In this document: piece after piece, positions 8,982-18,467 of the stretch | Layout: every line of letters begins with the position of its first letter | Numbering within the stretch: the first letter of the stretch is position 1 | NCBI GenBank assembly: GCA_002102825.1 | Contig: DABJ01000027.1 | Span: 33,907 to 97,906, forward strand | Direction: 5' to 3' | Source of the DNA: Candidatus Gastranaerophilales bacterium HUM_12 | Lineage (GTDB): Bacteria; Cyanobacteriota; Vampirovibrionia; Gastranaerophilales; Gastranaerophilaceae | DNA: 64,000 nt | Translations under genes and position numbers: made by a program | The notes under the pieces: model-generated | Database searches by the model: none | What the model was told of the DNA's origin: nothing | What the model saw: only the letters and a program-made list of their open reading frames with translations

Positions 8982-11900
8982 ATGGAATGTCCTAAATGCG
9001 GTGCAGAAATTGATAAAAATGCGATGGTGTGTCCTAATTGCAAAAAGGTGCTAAAAATAGTTTGTCCTGTTTGCAGAACGGTTAACACCAAAAATGTTTG
9101 TCGAAAATGTGGTGAAATTCTTGTCACAAAATGTTCCAGATGTGGAAAAATCAATCAAACTAAAAATAAAAAATGTGTCAAATGTGGTTTCTCTACAGAG
9201 ATTAGTGCTGTTCAATCCGAGTCTAATTTAGATACTTTTGCTCTGGTTAGAATAGATTTTCCAAATAGTGACCTTGTAAAATCCGCTTTAGGTTCAAATA
9301 AATTATTTACAAAATTCCGTTCAAATTTTGACAATATGATTTTGAACAGTTTAAAAGAATTCAAGGTTAGACGACAAATTATAAATAATGATATTTATAT
9401 AATAAGATTTAATAAGGATTATACATTGTCCTCTTCTTCAGCATCTGCAATGAAAGCTGTTACTGAATTGGTAAATCTTATTACCAGAATAAATGTTAGA
9501 CTTTTAAAGAAAAAAAATGTTGGTTTAAAGTGTAATTTTACCATAATGAAACGTGATGCGGATAAAAATCCTTATGATATAGATTCAGGATTTCAAGCAA
9601 ATATGGTTTCGCAGGGTTCGGCTTTAAAAGAGATGAAAGCCCTTGATTTGTTTCAGGTAATGACAGATGAAGATTTGTATGATTTGTACAAAGATAATTA
9701 CAAATTAGAGGCTCTTAATTCTGCATTAGTTGATGGTAAAATGAAAAGATTTTATGAAATTGATGCAAAACCGCTTGTAAAGATGTCCGAAATCCTTGAA
9801 GGAGAAGCTGCAAAAGATAGAGATGCCGAAGAAATTGAAGTTCCTAATTTTGTTCAATCAATGATGAATGAGCAAGAAGAAATTACTAAGAAAACTTTAG
9901 ATGATGAAAATTTAATTTCTGATGATGAGTTGTATGATGGAGAGATGATTAATTTTCAAGAAATTAATTGTGTCTTTTATAAAACTGAAAGTGCAGCAGT
10001 ACTTGATAATATTGCAACTGTTCTGCAAGATGTACCTAAAGGAATTATTGCTATAAAAGCTTCTGAAATTTATCAGCCATACACATTGAAATTGTTGTCT
10101 GTTGTTGATGAAACCGGAATTTATCAAAATATTATTCCAATTACTTGCAGTGATGATATGAAATATTCTCCTTATGCATTTTTTAGAGAATTGATATCTT
10201 CTGTTTTTCAGTACACTGTTTCTCAACAGTTGTTTAGCTCAAATAGTTTTTCAGCTTTTGCCGGAATAAATTCTTCTGATATGGTAAAAGATTTGATTAG
10301 TCTTACCCAAAGACCAATGGAAAATCTTGAAGATACAAGAGATAAATACTTCCAGGTCTTTCTGGATTTGTTACAATCTATTCCGGAAAGTTTAATCTAT
10401 ATTGAGAACTTTGAAAAAATTGATTCAAGTTCAATGTATATTTTGGAACAACTGTTTGATAATTTTGACGAGTTGAATATTAGTTATTTAATTTCGTATG
10501 GCAAAGAATATTCATTACACAAAAATTGTCATTTCTTATTATCAAGACCTTATTATACGGAAATAACACTCAAACCAACCCCGTTTGAAGATATTATTGC
10601 TGCGGATATGGCGTTTTACAAAAATATCATGGACGATTTCTACTTTCAAAGAATTGCGAAATATGCTTGTGGAAGTACGTTGTTCCTTGATTTTGCTATT
10701 CAATATCTTGTTGAGTCAGGTGTTTATTCTTATACCGAATACTCAATTGTAATGGTTAATCCGAAAACAATAATTATTCCGTCAAGTTTATCTCAATTGA
10801 TTAAAAGAAGATTGAACTTGTTGAAAGATGATGAAAGAGCGATAAAATTCCTTGCAATGGCGGTTCTTTTAGGTACAAGAGTTGATGTTAAAACTCTTGA
10901 AGCTCTTGGTTTTGCAAATTGGCGTCCAATTGCCGATAAACTTGCCGGCATGGGATATTTGTATTTTTATAATGATTGTATGTATTTTTCAAATTACAAT
11001 TTGTTGAGAAAAAATATTTTGGAAGTTCTGTCAGAAGAAAAAATTCAAATATTAGCCAAAGATTTATTTAATTTGGTATTTGTTGAAGATATGCCAAGTC
11101 CTGTCAAAGCATTTTTATATGGGTATTTTGAAGATAAAGAAAAAGTTATTTTCGAATGGGAAAAATTGGCAAATATAAATCTTTCAATGGGCGATTTTTC
11201 AGCATATTTGAATTGCTCAGGTGAAATTATTAATTCCTTAGACAAGTATTCAGACACTTGGTCTGCTGCGGACTTGGAACAATATAAGGCCTCTATTTAT
11301 GACAATATTTCAAATAATATGTTTGAATATGACCCTGAAAAAACTCGTGATATCGCAGAAAAGACTTTAATAAGTCTTCAAAGAACAGGAAATGTTACCG
11401 GTTTTGTATCGTTGTGTACAAAAATGGTACAAGGTTCCTTGCTGCACGGAGATTATATGTATGCACTAGGGCTTACACACAAGGTCTTATCTGCAATGGA
11501 CGGAGTTTCTATTGATCCCGCTGCAGAAAATTTTGATTTGAACTATTTAGTTATGTCGATGATTCATGTCAAAATTCTTTTCAATACAGGAGCGTATGAT
11601 GATTGTTTAGATATTGGGTACAATGTTTTGAATGTTTTGGATTCTTCAAAAATTGATAATATTCGTTATGTTGGCATTTCAAAAGAGGAATTCAAGTTGA
11701 TACTTGTTGAATGTATTGCAGATATTGCTCTTGTTGATGTTATTTCATTGAAAGAAGATGTAAATGAATTTTTGGATATTTCGAATAAATTATTCAATTT
11801 TATTCCAAAAGAATTTGCAATATTTTCACAATTACAAAATCTTATTAAAGGACAAAAAGTTTTACTTACTCCTAATTTAAAAGGCGATAATGTTTTCCCA

Positions 11901-12560
11901 AATATTATTTATCATTTGATAAATGCATTTGTTTCGCACAAAAATGATGCTGTTGCTTTTGCTCAAGAAGTTTATAAAGCAAAACTGTTAGCGAAAGCAA
12001 TGTACCTGTTCAAGTTTGAATTGTTTGCTGATGTATTGATTGCTTATTCTTATATTCAGTTGAATTCATTTAGAAAAGCCAATACTATGTGCTACAAAAT
12101 TATAAAAACTGCTGAAGAAAAAGGAATGGTTTCTATTGTTCATTTAACTTGGTATATTTTAAGTATTTTGAATATTAAACAAGGTAAATACGATATTGCT
12201 TATGGTATTTTAAATAATTCAAACATTCAAATGGAAAAAATTGGTGGTATTAGCGAATATTTAACAATGTTAAATAAATTTAATATGTACAAAGTTTTGA
12301 TGTGTACTCAAGCTAAAGATAAAGCAGAGATTTGCTTGAATCAAGCAACCGATATTGTACAAAAATATGAACTTAATTTTAACTTAAATGTTGACATCAG
12401 AGAACTTATGTCCGAGAATTCAAATAGATACGTTCAGCCGGTGAATAATCCGTTACATAGTCCGGTTGAAGAGAATGAAAGTACAAGAGAGCCAGTAGAG
12501 AATGATTCTGATGTTGACGGTGAAGTCGTTAATCCTGAAGATTTCTTCTCTGATAATTAA
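8982..12560 (+). CDS. Giant zinc-ribbon / cyclase-like / degenerate STAND ATPase / TPR protein
   Basis: This 1192-residue protein starts with about 70 residues of Cys-x2-Cys zinc ribbons (CPKCG, CPNCK, CPVC, CRKCG, CSRCG, CVKCG). Residues ~80-230 resemble a worn class III nucleotide cyclase fold (VRIDFPNSDLV and a later NMVSQGSAL). Next comes a region laid out like the AAA/STAND NTPase of cyclase-ATPase fusion regulators, but the P-loop position reads IIAIKASEIY with no GKT. Residues after ~640 are winged-helix and TPR-like helices. Without intact catalytic motifs it is probably a scaffold or sensor, not an enzyme. It is 23 bases upstream of glgA and probably co-transcribed, which hints at a link to glycogen control. 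The domain calls beyond the zinc ribbons are tentative. Confidence 0.55.
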   Translation: MECPKCGAEIDKNAMVCPNCKKVLKIVCPVCRTVNTKNVCRKCGEILVTKCSRCGKINQTKNKKCVKCGFSTEISAVQSESNLDTFALVRIDFPNSDLVKSALGSNKLFTKFRSNFDNMILNSLKEFKVRRQIINNDIYIIRFNKDYTLSSSSASAMKAVTELVNLITRINVRLLKKKNVGLKCNFTIMKRDADKNPYDIDSGFQANMVSQGSALKEMKALDLFQVMTDEDLYDLYKDNYKLEALNSALVDGKMKRFYEIDAKPLVKMSEILEGEAAKDRDAEEIEVPNFVQSMMNEQEEITKKTLDDENLISDDELYDGEMINFQEINCVFYKTESAAVLDNIATVLQDVPKGIIAIKASEIYQPYTLKLLSVVDETGIYQNIIPITCSDDMKYSPYAFFRELISSVFQYTVSQQLFSSNSFSAFAGINSSDMVKDLISLTQRPMENLEDTRDKYFQVFLDLLQSIPESLIYIENFEKIDSSSMYILEQLFDNFDELNISYLISYGKEYSLHKNCHFLLSRPYYTEITLKPTPFEDIIAADMAFYKNIMDDFYFQRIAKYACGSTLFLDFAIQYLVESGVYSYTEYSIVMVNPKTIIIPSSLSQLIKRRLNLLKDDERAIKFLAMAVLLGTRVDVKTLEALGFANWRPIADKLAGMGYLYFYNDCMYFSNYNLLRKNILEVLSEEKIQILAKDLFNLVFVEDMPSPVKAFLYGYFEDKEKVIFEWEKLANINLSMGDFSAYLNCSGEIINSLDKYSDTWSAADLEQYKASIYDNISNNMFEYDPEKTRDIAEKTLISLQRTGNVTGFVSLCTKMVQGSLLHGDYMYALGLTHKVLSAMDGVSIDPAAENFDLNYLVMSMIHVKILFNTGAYDDCLDIGYNVLNVLDSSKIDNIRYVGISKEEFKLILVECIADIALVDVISLKEDVNEFLDISNKLFNFIPKEFAIFSQLQNLIKGQKVLLTPNLKGDNVFPNIIYHLINAFVSHKNDAVAFAQEVYKAKLLAKAMYLFKFELFADVLIAYSYIQLNSFRKANTMCYKIIKTAEEKGMVSIVHLTWYILSILNIKQGKYDIAYGILNNSNIQMEKIGGISEYLTMLNKFNMYKVLMCTQAKDKAEICLNQATDIVQKYELNFNLNVDIRELMSENSNRYVQPVNNPLHSPVEENESTREPVENDSDVDGEVVNPEDFFSDN

Positions 12561-12583
12561 TAGGGTTCAGAAAGAGAGGAATA

Positions 12584-14029
12584 ATGAAAATTTTATTTGC
12601 ATCAGCTGAAGTAGCACCATTTTCAAAGGCTGGTGGGTTGGCCGATGTTGTTGGCAGTTTACCTAAAGAACTTGAAAAAGATGCAGAAATTGCAATTTTT
12701 ACTCCTCTTCATGGGTGTATTGATAAAGAAAAATATGGGATTAAAGAAATTGAAAATTCTGAAATGTGGCTAACTTTCGGAAATCAACCTCATAAATTTA
12801 ATCTTTATATGACCAAACTTCCGGATACAAAAATCAATGTGTTTTTTATCAAAAATGATTGGTATTTTTCTTGCTTTAAAGAAGTTTATCCAAAATATTT
12901 AGATCCTCGTTATGAACACGAAAGATATATTTCATTTTCTCTTGCTGTTATGGAATACGCAAAGGCATTGAATTTTCGAGCTGACGTAATCCATGCAAAC
13001 GATTGGCATACTGCAATGCTTCCTCTTTATCTTCATTCAAATTACAAGTTTGATGAATTCTGGGCGAATACAAAATGTGTGTTTGAAATCCATAACCTTG
13101 CATATCAAGGAATTTGGTTTGAAGACGTTCTGGATTTTGCAAATATGAGAAAAGATATTGTTTATAACCAATGGGGTTGTGAACATTATAACCGTGTAAA
13201 TTGGATGAAAGGGGCAATAAATTATTCTGATAGGGTTGTTGCTGTTTCTCCAACTTATGCAAAAGAAATTTTAACACCTGAATATGGCGAAAACATGGAT
13301 TATACTCTTCGGGGTGTTCAATACAAATTAAAAGGAATTTTGAATGGTATTGACTATACCGTATTTAATCCTAAAAAAGATAAAGCTTTAGTAAAAAATT
13401 ATGACGTAAAATCTTTGCATAAAAAAGAAGCAAATAAAAAAGCGGTCTGTGAATATTTTGGATTGAAATATAACCCCGATAGACCGTTGATTGTTTTGAT
13501 TTCAAGATTGGTAGGTCAAAAAGGTATTGATTTAATCCGCGATATGCAATATGAATTACAAAATTTGAATGCTGATTTTGTATTTATGGGTAGTGGCGAT
13601 AAAAATTATGAAAATTTATTTATCTGGCTTTCTAATAATACAAACAATATAAGAACTTATGTCGGATATGATTCAAAACTTGCTAATTTAGTTTATGCTG
13701 GTTCGGATTTCTTCTTGATGCCATCAAAATTTGAACCTTGCGGATTAAGTCAACTTATCGCAATGAGATATGGAAGTTTACCAATTGTTAGAGCAACAGG
13801 CGGTTTAGAAGATACTGTTACCGGTTATCCATTAGATAATTCAAATGGCTTTAAGTTCTGGAGTTACAACGGTTGGGATATGCTAAATGCTATCAAATGC
13901 GCATTGTATGTTTATGGTGATAAATATGTATTCAATGCAATGAGAAAATCTGCAATGGAAGCTGATTTTTCTTGGAAACGTAGTTCTAAAGAATATATGA
14001 ATATGTACCATGAAATAACTGGTAAGTAG
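12584..14029 (+). CDS. glgA: Glycogen synthase GlgA (GT5)
   Basis: The 481-residue protein matches bacterial glycogen/starch synthases, which extend alpha-1,4-glucan from ADP-glucose. Visible motifs are the N-terminal glucosyl-nucleotide loop KAGGLADVVGSLPKEL, the HANDWHTA segment, and the C-terminal PSKFEPCGLSQLIAMRYGSLP/TGGLEDTV active-site loop containing the conserved Glu. Length is normal for GlgA. An AGAGGA Shine-Dalgarno precedes the ATG. It follows the zinc-ribbon giant gene closely. A GH57 branching enzyme further along the window would complete polymer synthesis. Confidence 0.96.
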   Translation: MKILFASAEVAPFSKAGGLADVVGSLPKELEKDAEIAIFTPLHGCIDKEKYGIKEIENSEMWLTFGNQPHKFNLYMTKLPDTKINVFFIKNDWYFSCFKEVYPKYLDPRYEHERYISFSLAVMEYAKALNFRADVIHANDWHTAMLPLYLHSNYKFDEFWANTKCVFEIHNLAYQGIWFEDVLDFANMRKDIVYNQWGCEHYNRVNWMKGAINYSDRVVAVSPTYAKEILTPEYGENMDYTLRGVQYKLKGILNGIDYTVFNPKKDKALVKNYDVKSLHKKEANKKAVCEYFGLKYNPDRPLIVLISRLVGQKGIDLIRDMQYELQNLNADFVFMGSGDKNYENLFIWLSNNTNNIRTYVGYDSKLANLVYAGSDFFLMPSKFEPCGLSQLIAMRYGSLPIVRATGGLEDTVTGYPLDNSNGFKFWSYNGWDMLNAIKCALYVYGDKYVFNAMRKSAMEADFSWKRSSKEYMNMYHEITGK

Positions 14030-14113
14030 GTTCTTTTTAATTTCTTTTCCTACTTGCGAAAAAATCATTTGTATTATATTATTAGAATATACTTAAAAAA
14101 GTGAGGTTTATTG

Positions 14114-14353
14114 ATGGAACAGATTATTAAAGTAGCATGGGATTTGAATGAAAATACCGATAACAGATATAAATTAGTTTATGAGATTGCTGAACTTGCT
14201 AAAAAAATTGTAGATGAAAATCAAGCAAGAAAAGCTCGTGAAGATTTCGGTTTTGATGAATCTCATGAAACTAGTTATTCTAAAGAAAACCCTGTTGAGC
14301 ATGCTTTGATGGTTAAAGCATCTGAAGCTGATGACAACAGATTAGTTGGGTAA
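14114..14353 (+). CDS. rpoZ: RNA polymerase omega subunit-like protein
   Basis: The 79-residue protein has the omega core NRYKLVYEIAELAKKI, matching the cyanobacterial form of RpoZ (NRY-[RK]-[IL]-V). A later NPVEHALMVKASE segment lines up with the second conserved helix region (KPVIRAI-like). Omega helps fold and stabilise beta-prime in RNA polymerase. The ATG at 14114 is chosen over the TTG just before it, since GTGAGG sits at normal spacing. An intrinsic terminator follows the stop. The match is by eye and the protein is short, so the assignment is likely but not certain. Confidence 0.7.
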   Translation: MEQIIKVAWDLNENTDNRYKLVYEIAELAKKIVDENQARKAREDFGFDESHETSYSKENPVEHALMVKASEADDNRLVG

Positions 14354-14365
14354 TAAAGTTTAAGG

Positions 14366-14401
14366 AATGCACAAAGACTTTAAGGTTTTTGTGCATTTTT
14401 A
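14366..14401 (+). terminator. Intrinsic terminator after the omega-like gene
   Basis: TGCACAAA pairs with TTTGTGCA across a loop of about 14 bases and is followed by TTTTT. It lies just upstream of the purine nucleoside phosphorylase start, so it may also act as an attenuator for that gene. Confidence 0.7.
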
Positions 14402-14427
14402 TGAGTAATAATTATTTGGGGTATATT

Positions 14428-15231
14428 ATGATAGAAGAGACTTTGGATTACATTAATGAGTACACAGACAATTTTGAGCCTGAAATAGGTATTGTTTTGG
14501 GTTCCGGACTTGGTGATTTAGCAGATAAGTATTGTGATATTGCTATTCCATATTCAAATATTCCTCACTTTGCAAAATCTACTGTTCAAGGTCATAAAGG
14601 TCAGTTAGTATTTGCAGATATCAATGGCAGAAAAGTTGTTATGATGCAAGGCAGAAATCATTTTTATGAAGGTCATTCAATGAGTGATGTTACTTATCCG
14701 ATAAAAGTGATGAAAAAATTAGGGGTTAAAACTCTTATTCTTACAAATGCTGCCGGAGCTGTTAATAAAAGTTTCAGACCTGCTGATTTGATGGTTATAA
14801 CCGACCATATCAATTTTATGGGTACAAATCCATTGATTGGTCGAAATGATGAGAATTTTGGGGTAAGATTTCCTGATATGTCCGAAGTTTATAGTAAAAA
14901 CTTGATTAAAATAGTTGATGCTGCCGGTAGATTATTAAAATTAGACTTAAAACATGGTGTTTATATGGCAACAACAGGACCAAGTTATGAAACCCCTGCC
15001 GAAATCAAAATGGCAAGATTTATGGGTGCTGATGCTATCGGTATGTCTACTGTTCCGGAGGCAATTGTTGCTAATTATTGTGGTATTGAAGTAATCGGTA
15101 TTAGTTGTATTTCAAATTATGCAACCGGTGTTTCTACAAAGAAATTGAGTCATGAAGAAGTAATTGAAACAACAGACAAAGTAAAAGCAAAATTTAAGGA
15201 ATTAGTATTATTATTGTTAAAAAATATCTAG
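14428..15231 (+). CDS. punA: Purine nucleoside phosphorylase (trimeric, PNP-I type)
   Basis: The 267-residue product has the trimeric PNP motifs: VLGSGLGDLAD (phosphate binding), the GHKGQ loop, QGRNHFYEGHSM, NAAGAVNKSF, and MATTGPSYETPAEI with VGMSTVPE-like IGMSTVPEAIVAN near the C-terminus. It splits (deoxy)inosine or (deoxy)guanosine with phosphate to give the base and (deoxy)ribose-1-phosphate in purine salvage. The ATG at 14428 has GGGG seven bases upstream and gives the family length. An ATG at 14401 is in the U tract of the preceding terminator and is less likely. Confidence 0.93.
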   Translation: MIEETLDYINEYTDNFEPEIGIVLGSGLGDLADKYCDIAIPYSNIPHFAKSTVQGHKGQLVFADINGRKVVMMQGRNHFYEGHSMSDVTYPIKVMKKLGVKTLILTNAAGAVNKSFRPADLMVITDHINFMGTNPLIGRNDENFGVRFPDMSEVYSKNLIKIVDAAGRLLKLDLKHGVYMATTGPSYETPAEIKMARFMGADAIGMSTVPEAIVANYCGIEVIGISCISNYATGVSTKKLSHEEVIETTDKVKAKFKELVLLLLKNI

Positions 15232-15256
15232 TATTTTCGTTTAAATAAAGGAATAT

Positions 15257-15574
15257 ATGAACAAAAAACAACTCTTTGGGAAGCGATTCAAAGCGATTAG
15301 AAAAAAGTTTGGCTATACACAAGATAAGATGGCGGAAATTGCGGGAATAGAACCTCAATCAATAAGTAAAATTGAATCTGGTAAAAATTTTCCGTTACTA
15401 TCAAATCTTGATAAAATTGCTATTAAATTGGGTATTGAATTGGAAGACTTTTTTTATTACGATCATAAAGTTTGTGAAGATGATTTAAAGGCTGATTTGA
15501 TAAGGGTTTTTGATTCTTTAGACCAAACAGATAAAGAAAAACTTTTAAGAATTGCAAAGATTTTTCGAGTTTAA
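15257..15574 (+). CDS. XRE-family helix-turn-helix regulator
   Basis: The 105-residue protein has a canonical XRE HTH at about residues 7-62 (FKAIRKKFGYTQDKMAEIAGIEPQSISKIESG), followed by a short helical tail (DLKADLIRVFDSLDQTDKEKLLRIAKIF) that probably dimerises. Such proteins bind short palindromes. No target site is evident nearby. It follows the phosphorylase gene by 25 bases with an AAGGAA Shine-Dalgarno, so it may be in the same transcript. Confidence 0.85.
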   Translation: MNKKQLFGKRFKAIRKKFGYTQDKMAEIAGIEPQSISKIESGKNFPLLSNLDKIAIKLGIELEDFFYYDHKVCEDDLKADLIRVFDSLDQTDKEKLLRIAKIFRV

Positions 15575-15608
15575 AGCAATCTAAATTTTCACGGATTTTA
15601 TTTGTGGT

Positions 15609-16625
15609 ATGCAAGTCCAAGGATTTTCAACATATTCAAATTATAATTCTCAAATGCAAGCAAGGACACCTGTGTTTAGAGGTTACACTTCTCGCTTTGG
15701 TAAAACTTTGCATAGTGCAATTGATAGAGGCTATCCGACCGAAGTTGAAAAGAAAAGTCTTTTGGGAGAAATTCAAAAGTTTATCAGAGAAAAATTATCT
15801 CCGGATAGATTGCTTGGAGAAGGTGCACATGGTTCGGTTTATAAAATAGATGACGATTTCTGTATGAAATTCGATATTGGAACAAAACCCAGAGCCAAAA
15901 AGATGGGCGAGCTTCCCGAAAATGGCTTTAAAGGGTTAAAAACATATTATGGTAGCAAGGTTGCAGATTTTGATGATGTTGCTATTTTGAAAAATGTTTC
16001 ACCAGATGGGGAGCATATTCCTGTTGGGGTTCCTCAAAAATTTGCTATAAATAATTCTTCAGATGAAAATTTTGTATATTATCAATGTATTGCCCTTCCA
16101 AGATTGAGTGATCTCCCTCAGAAAAGTTTCGATGCTGTGGCTGAAGATTGTCAACGTCTAAATGAACTCGGGGCAAAAAATAAAACTCATTACACTTTTG
16201 ATTATATAAATCCTAATAATTTTGTAATTGTTAATGACAAAATTAGGATTATTGATGATATAAATGTTTTAAAATCATCAGAAGATAATAGTGTTGCGAA
16301 TTTGTTTAATGTTTTTCTGGAGAAGTCTTTCCTAAATACACCTGTTCAGTATTCACTGTATAGTGAAACAACAAGGAAAAAGTTGTTCAAAAAGATTGTC
16401 CTTGCAGGTATGAAAGCGGGTTTGCCAATGCGCAGTAAACATTCTACCGAGAATCTTTCCAGTTGGAAAAATGTTGTGAATGAACTTTGCGGAATGGATA
16501 ATCCTTATGGTGAAGTATTGCATAATCTTGAAAAAATTTCTCAAAATCCAAATAAAGAACAACGACTAAAACTTGCAAATGATTATCTTGATTCTTTATT
16601 TGAATATGATAAATTTCAGGATTAA
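15609..16625 (+). CDS. Protein-kinase-like protein with N-terminal F-R-G motif
   Basis: In this 338-residue protein I see a kinase-like nucleotide loop LGEGAHGSVY (residues 69-78) and a candidate ATP-binding Lys87. A catalytic-loop analogue follows, FDYINPNNF with Asp198 and Asn203 at the usual spacing, and then IIDD (216-217) in place of DFG. The fold is therefore likely kinase-like, but the substrate is unknown. The first 25 residues are Gln/Ser-rich and end in PVFRG, the short N-terminal motif found in other proteins of this window. There is no signal peptide. Its stop overlaps the convergent gene by four bases. It could be a secreted effector or an unusual small-molecule kinase. Confidence 0.6.
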   Translation: MQVQGFSTYSNYNSQMQARTPVFRGYTSRFGKTLHSAIDRGYPTEVEKKSLLGEIQKFIREKLSPDRLLGEGAHGSVYKIDDDFCMKFDIGTKPRAKKMGELPENGFKGLKTYYGSKVADFDDVAILKNVSPDGEHIPVGVPQKFAINNSSDENFVYYQCIALPRLSDLPQKSFDAVAEDCQRLNELGAKNKTHYTFDYINPNNFVIVNDKIRIIDDINVLKSSEDNSVANLFNVFLEKSFLNTPVQYSLYSETTRKKLFKKIVLAGMKAGLPMRSKHSTENLSSWKNVVNELCGMDNPYGEVLHNLEKISQNPNKEQRLKLANDYLDSLFEYDKFQD

Positions 16626-17080
16626 TTCTTTTTGTTCAAATTATCAATTTCAGCATTCAAAGTTTTGATTTGAACTTCAAGTTTTGTTCTTTCATCAATT
16701 ACCGTATTGAAAGCCTTTTCCAGTGTTTTAATTTTTGCTTCTAAAACTTCAACTTTTGAGGCATTGTTTGTACCGGAAATTGATGTCTTTTCTAATTCTC
16801 TTTCATAGGCTTTAACTTTGATTTTTGTAGCTTCCAAGAACATATAAACAGTTCCTGCGCCAACAAAAATTCCGGATATAAGGGTTAATACAAGAAATGT
16901 TGAAATTCTAACGGCTTTTGCAATATAAACCCCTTGGATAATCCAGCCGTTTTGAATTTGTACATCTGTCAAATTTCTGTTTAGAAAATTGATACTTGAA
17001 TAGTTCTCAAAATTTATTATTGCTAAATATATAAAACAAAGTAAAATTATTACACTTAAAATTAAGAATACTTTTTTCAT
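16622..17080 (-). CDS. Two-TM coiled-coil membrane protein, LapA/DUF1049-like
   Basis: The 152-residue protein has two hydrophobic segments (residues ~5-24 and ~58-80) followed by a coiled-coil (VEVLEAKIKTLEKAFNTVIDERTKLEVQIKTLNAEIDNL). This matches the layout of LapA/YciS (DUF1049) proteins, which in E. coli act in lipopolysaccharide assembly control. The family call rests on layout more than motifs. It is the last gene of a tight minus-strand operon, two bases after rluD. Confidence 0.55.
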   Translation of the reverse strand: MKKVFLILSVIILLCFIYLAIINFENYSSINFLNRNLTDVQIQNGWIIQGVYIAKAVRISTFLVLTLISGIFVGAGTVYMFLEATKIKVKAYERELEKTSISGTNNASKVEVLEAKIKTLEKAFNTVIDERTKLEVQIKTLNAEIDNLNKKN

Positions 17081-17082
17081 TA

Positions 17083-18000
17083 TTAAACTCTCCTGTTTCT
17101 AAAATAATTTAGAACTTTTTCTAATTTTTCGTCCGGTTTCAGTTCAAGTTCAATTATCTGTGCTGAAAACGGTTTTGCAAATTTTAGATAGAATGATTGC
17201 AAAACTTGTTCTTGAGTTTTGACTTTTCCTTGTCCTGCACCATATAATGTGTCATTATACACAGGGTGACGTTTATTGCTTGTATGAACTCTGATTTGAT
17301 GAGTTCTTCCGGTGACAAGAGTTAGTTCTACGTAAGTTGCTTCGTTGCCAAATCGTTCAATTACTTTTAACTTTGTAACACTCGGTCTCCCGTCCGGTCT
17401 TACTGCCATTTTTTTAGGATTAAGATTGTTTCTGCCTATTGGGTCTGTAATTACGTCATTATCTCGTGGATAATTCCCAACCAAAATGGCATGATATTTT
17501 TTTGTAAGATTATGTTCTTTAATGATATTTGCAAGATATTCGTGAGTTTTGTTGTTTTTTGCAATCATCAAAAGTCCGGAAGTGTTTCTATCCAGTCGGT
17601 GAACAATTCCTCTTCTGAATTCTCCGTTAACATCAGACAAATTTTGACCGTATTTATATAACAATGCATTTACTAATGTTCCTGAAGTTTCAATAAATGT
17701 TGGGTGAGAGAGCATTCCTGACGGCTTGTTTATTACAGCCATATTCTCATCTTCCCAGATAACTTCTAATGGAATATTTTCCGGTTCAACTTTCAGAATA
17801 CTTTCCTCTACAAGGTTTTCAAACTCAATTTTATCCCCATCTTTTAAGGTGTAAGATGGTTTTTTCTCTGTCCCGTTAACAAGAACTTTTCCTTTTTTAA
17901 TTGCTGTTTGAATTTTTGAACGAGAAATGCCCTCATATAATTCTGATAAATATGAATCCAGTCTTAAATCTTCGGAGTTTTCATCAATTGTTAAAATCAT
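17083..18000 (-). CDS. rluD: RluD/RluA-family 23S rRNA pseudouridine synthase
   Basis: The 305-residue protein has an N-terminal S4 RNA-binding domain (SRSKIQTAIKKGKVLVNGTEKKPSYTL) and the RluA-family catalytic motif GIVHRLDRNTSGLLMIAK with the essential Asp. A C-terminal GRTHQIRVH segment follows. The S4 plus catalytic layout fits RluD, which modifies helix 69 of 23S rRNA, but RluC-type specificity cannot be excluded. It lies one base downstream of lspA, the same order as in many Gram-negative and cyanobacterial genomes. Confidence 0.9.
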   Translation of the reverse strand: MILTIDENSEDLRLDSYLSELYEGISRSKIQTAIKKGKVLVNGTEKKPSYTLKDGDKIEFENLVEESILKVEPENIPLEVIWEDENMAVINKPSGMLSHPTFIETSGTLVNALLYKYGQNLSDVNGEFRRGIVHRLDRNTSGLLMIAKNNKTHEYLANIIKEHNLTKKYHAILVGNYPRDNDVITDPIGRNNLNPKKMAVRPDGRPSVTKLKVIERFGNEATYVELTLVTGRTHQIRVHTSNKRHPVYNDTLYGAGQGKVKTQEQVLQSFYLKFAKPFSAQIIELELKPDEKLEKVLNYFRNRRV

Positions 18001-18001
18001 A

Positions 18002-18466
18002 TTATCTTCCCTTGTAGCAAAGTAAAATTACGACAAGTGCAATAACTCCAATAGTTATGAAAATATCTGCAACATTGAAAATAGGGAAGTTTACAAAATT
18101 CAATTGGATATAATCTCTTACATAACCTAAAATAATTCTTTCGTGGCAATTACTTGCAATTCCTGAGCATAACAAAGCAATGAATGATATTGAAATGAAA
18201 TGAATGTTTTTAATATGATTATGAACATACATAAATAGCATTGTAATTGCAACGATTGACACGATTATTAGGAATTCTCTTGCGTTTTGTAATAGGCTGA
18301 ATGCTGCTCCAGCATTTTTTAAATAATGCAATTGGAAAACTGCATTAGAATAATGGTGACCTGATGTTAAGTTATCAACAATTAGCTTTGAAGAAAACAA
18401 AGCTAGGAATAACCAAAAAATAAAACAGCCTATAAAAAATATGTATTTCCCGATTGAATTTTTCAT
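18002..18466 (-). CDS. lspA: Lipoprotein signal peptidase LspA
   Basis: The 154-residue protein has four hydrophobic helices and the LspA motifs: KNAGAAFSLLQNAREFL, a VRDYI segment with the first catalytic Asp, and FNVADIFITIG with the second. The usual GNxxDR loop appears as SNCHERI, a modest departure. LspA cleaves lipid-modified prolipoproteins in the inner membrane, and a candidate lipoprotein is encoded at 37962-38480. One base separates it from the upstream secreted-protein gene, so the two are coupled. Confidence 0.92.
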   Translation of the reverse strand: MKNSIGKYIFFIGCFIFWLFLALFSSKLIVDNLTSGHHYSNAVFQLHYLKNAGAAFSLLQNAREFLIIVSIVAITMLFMYVHNHIKNIHFISISFIALLCSGIASNCHERIILGYVRDYIQLNFVNFPIFNVADIFITIGVIALVVILLCYKGR

Positions 18467-18467
18467 A

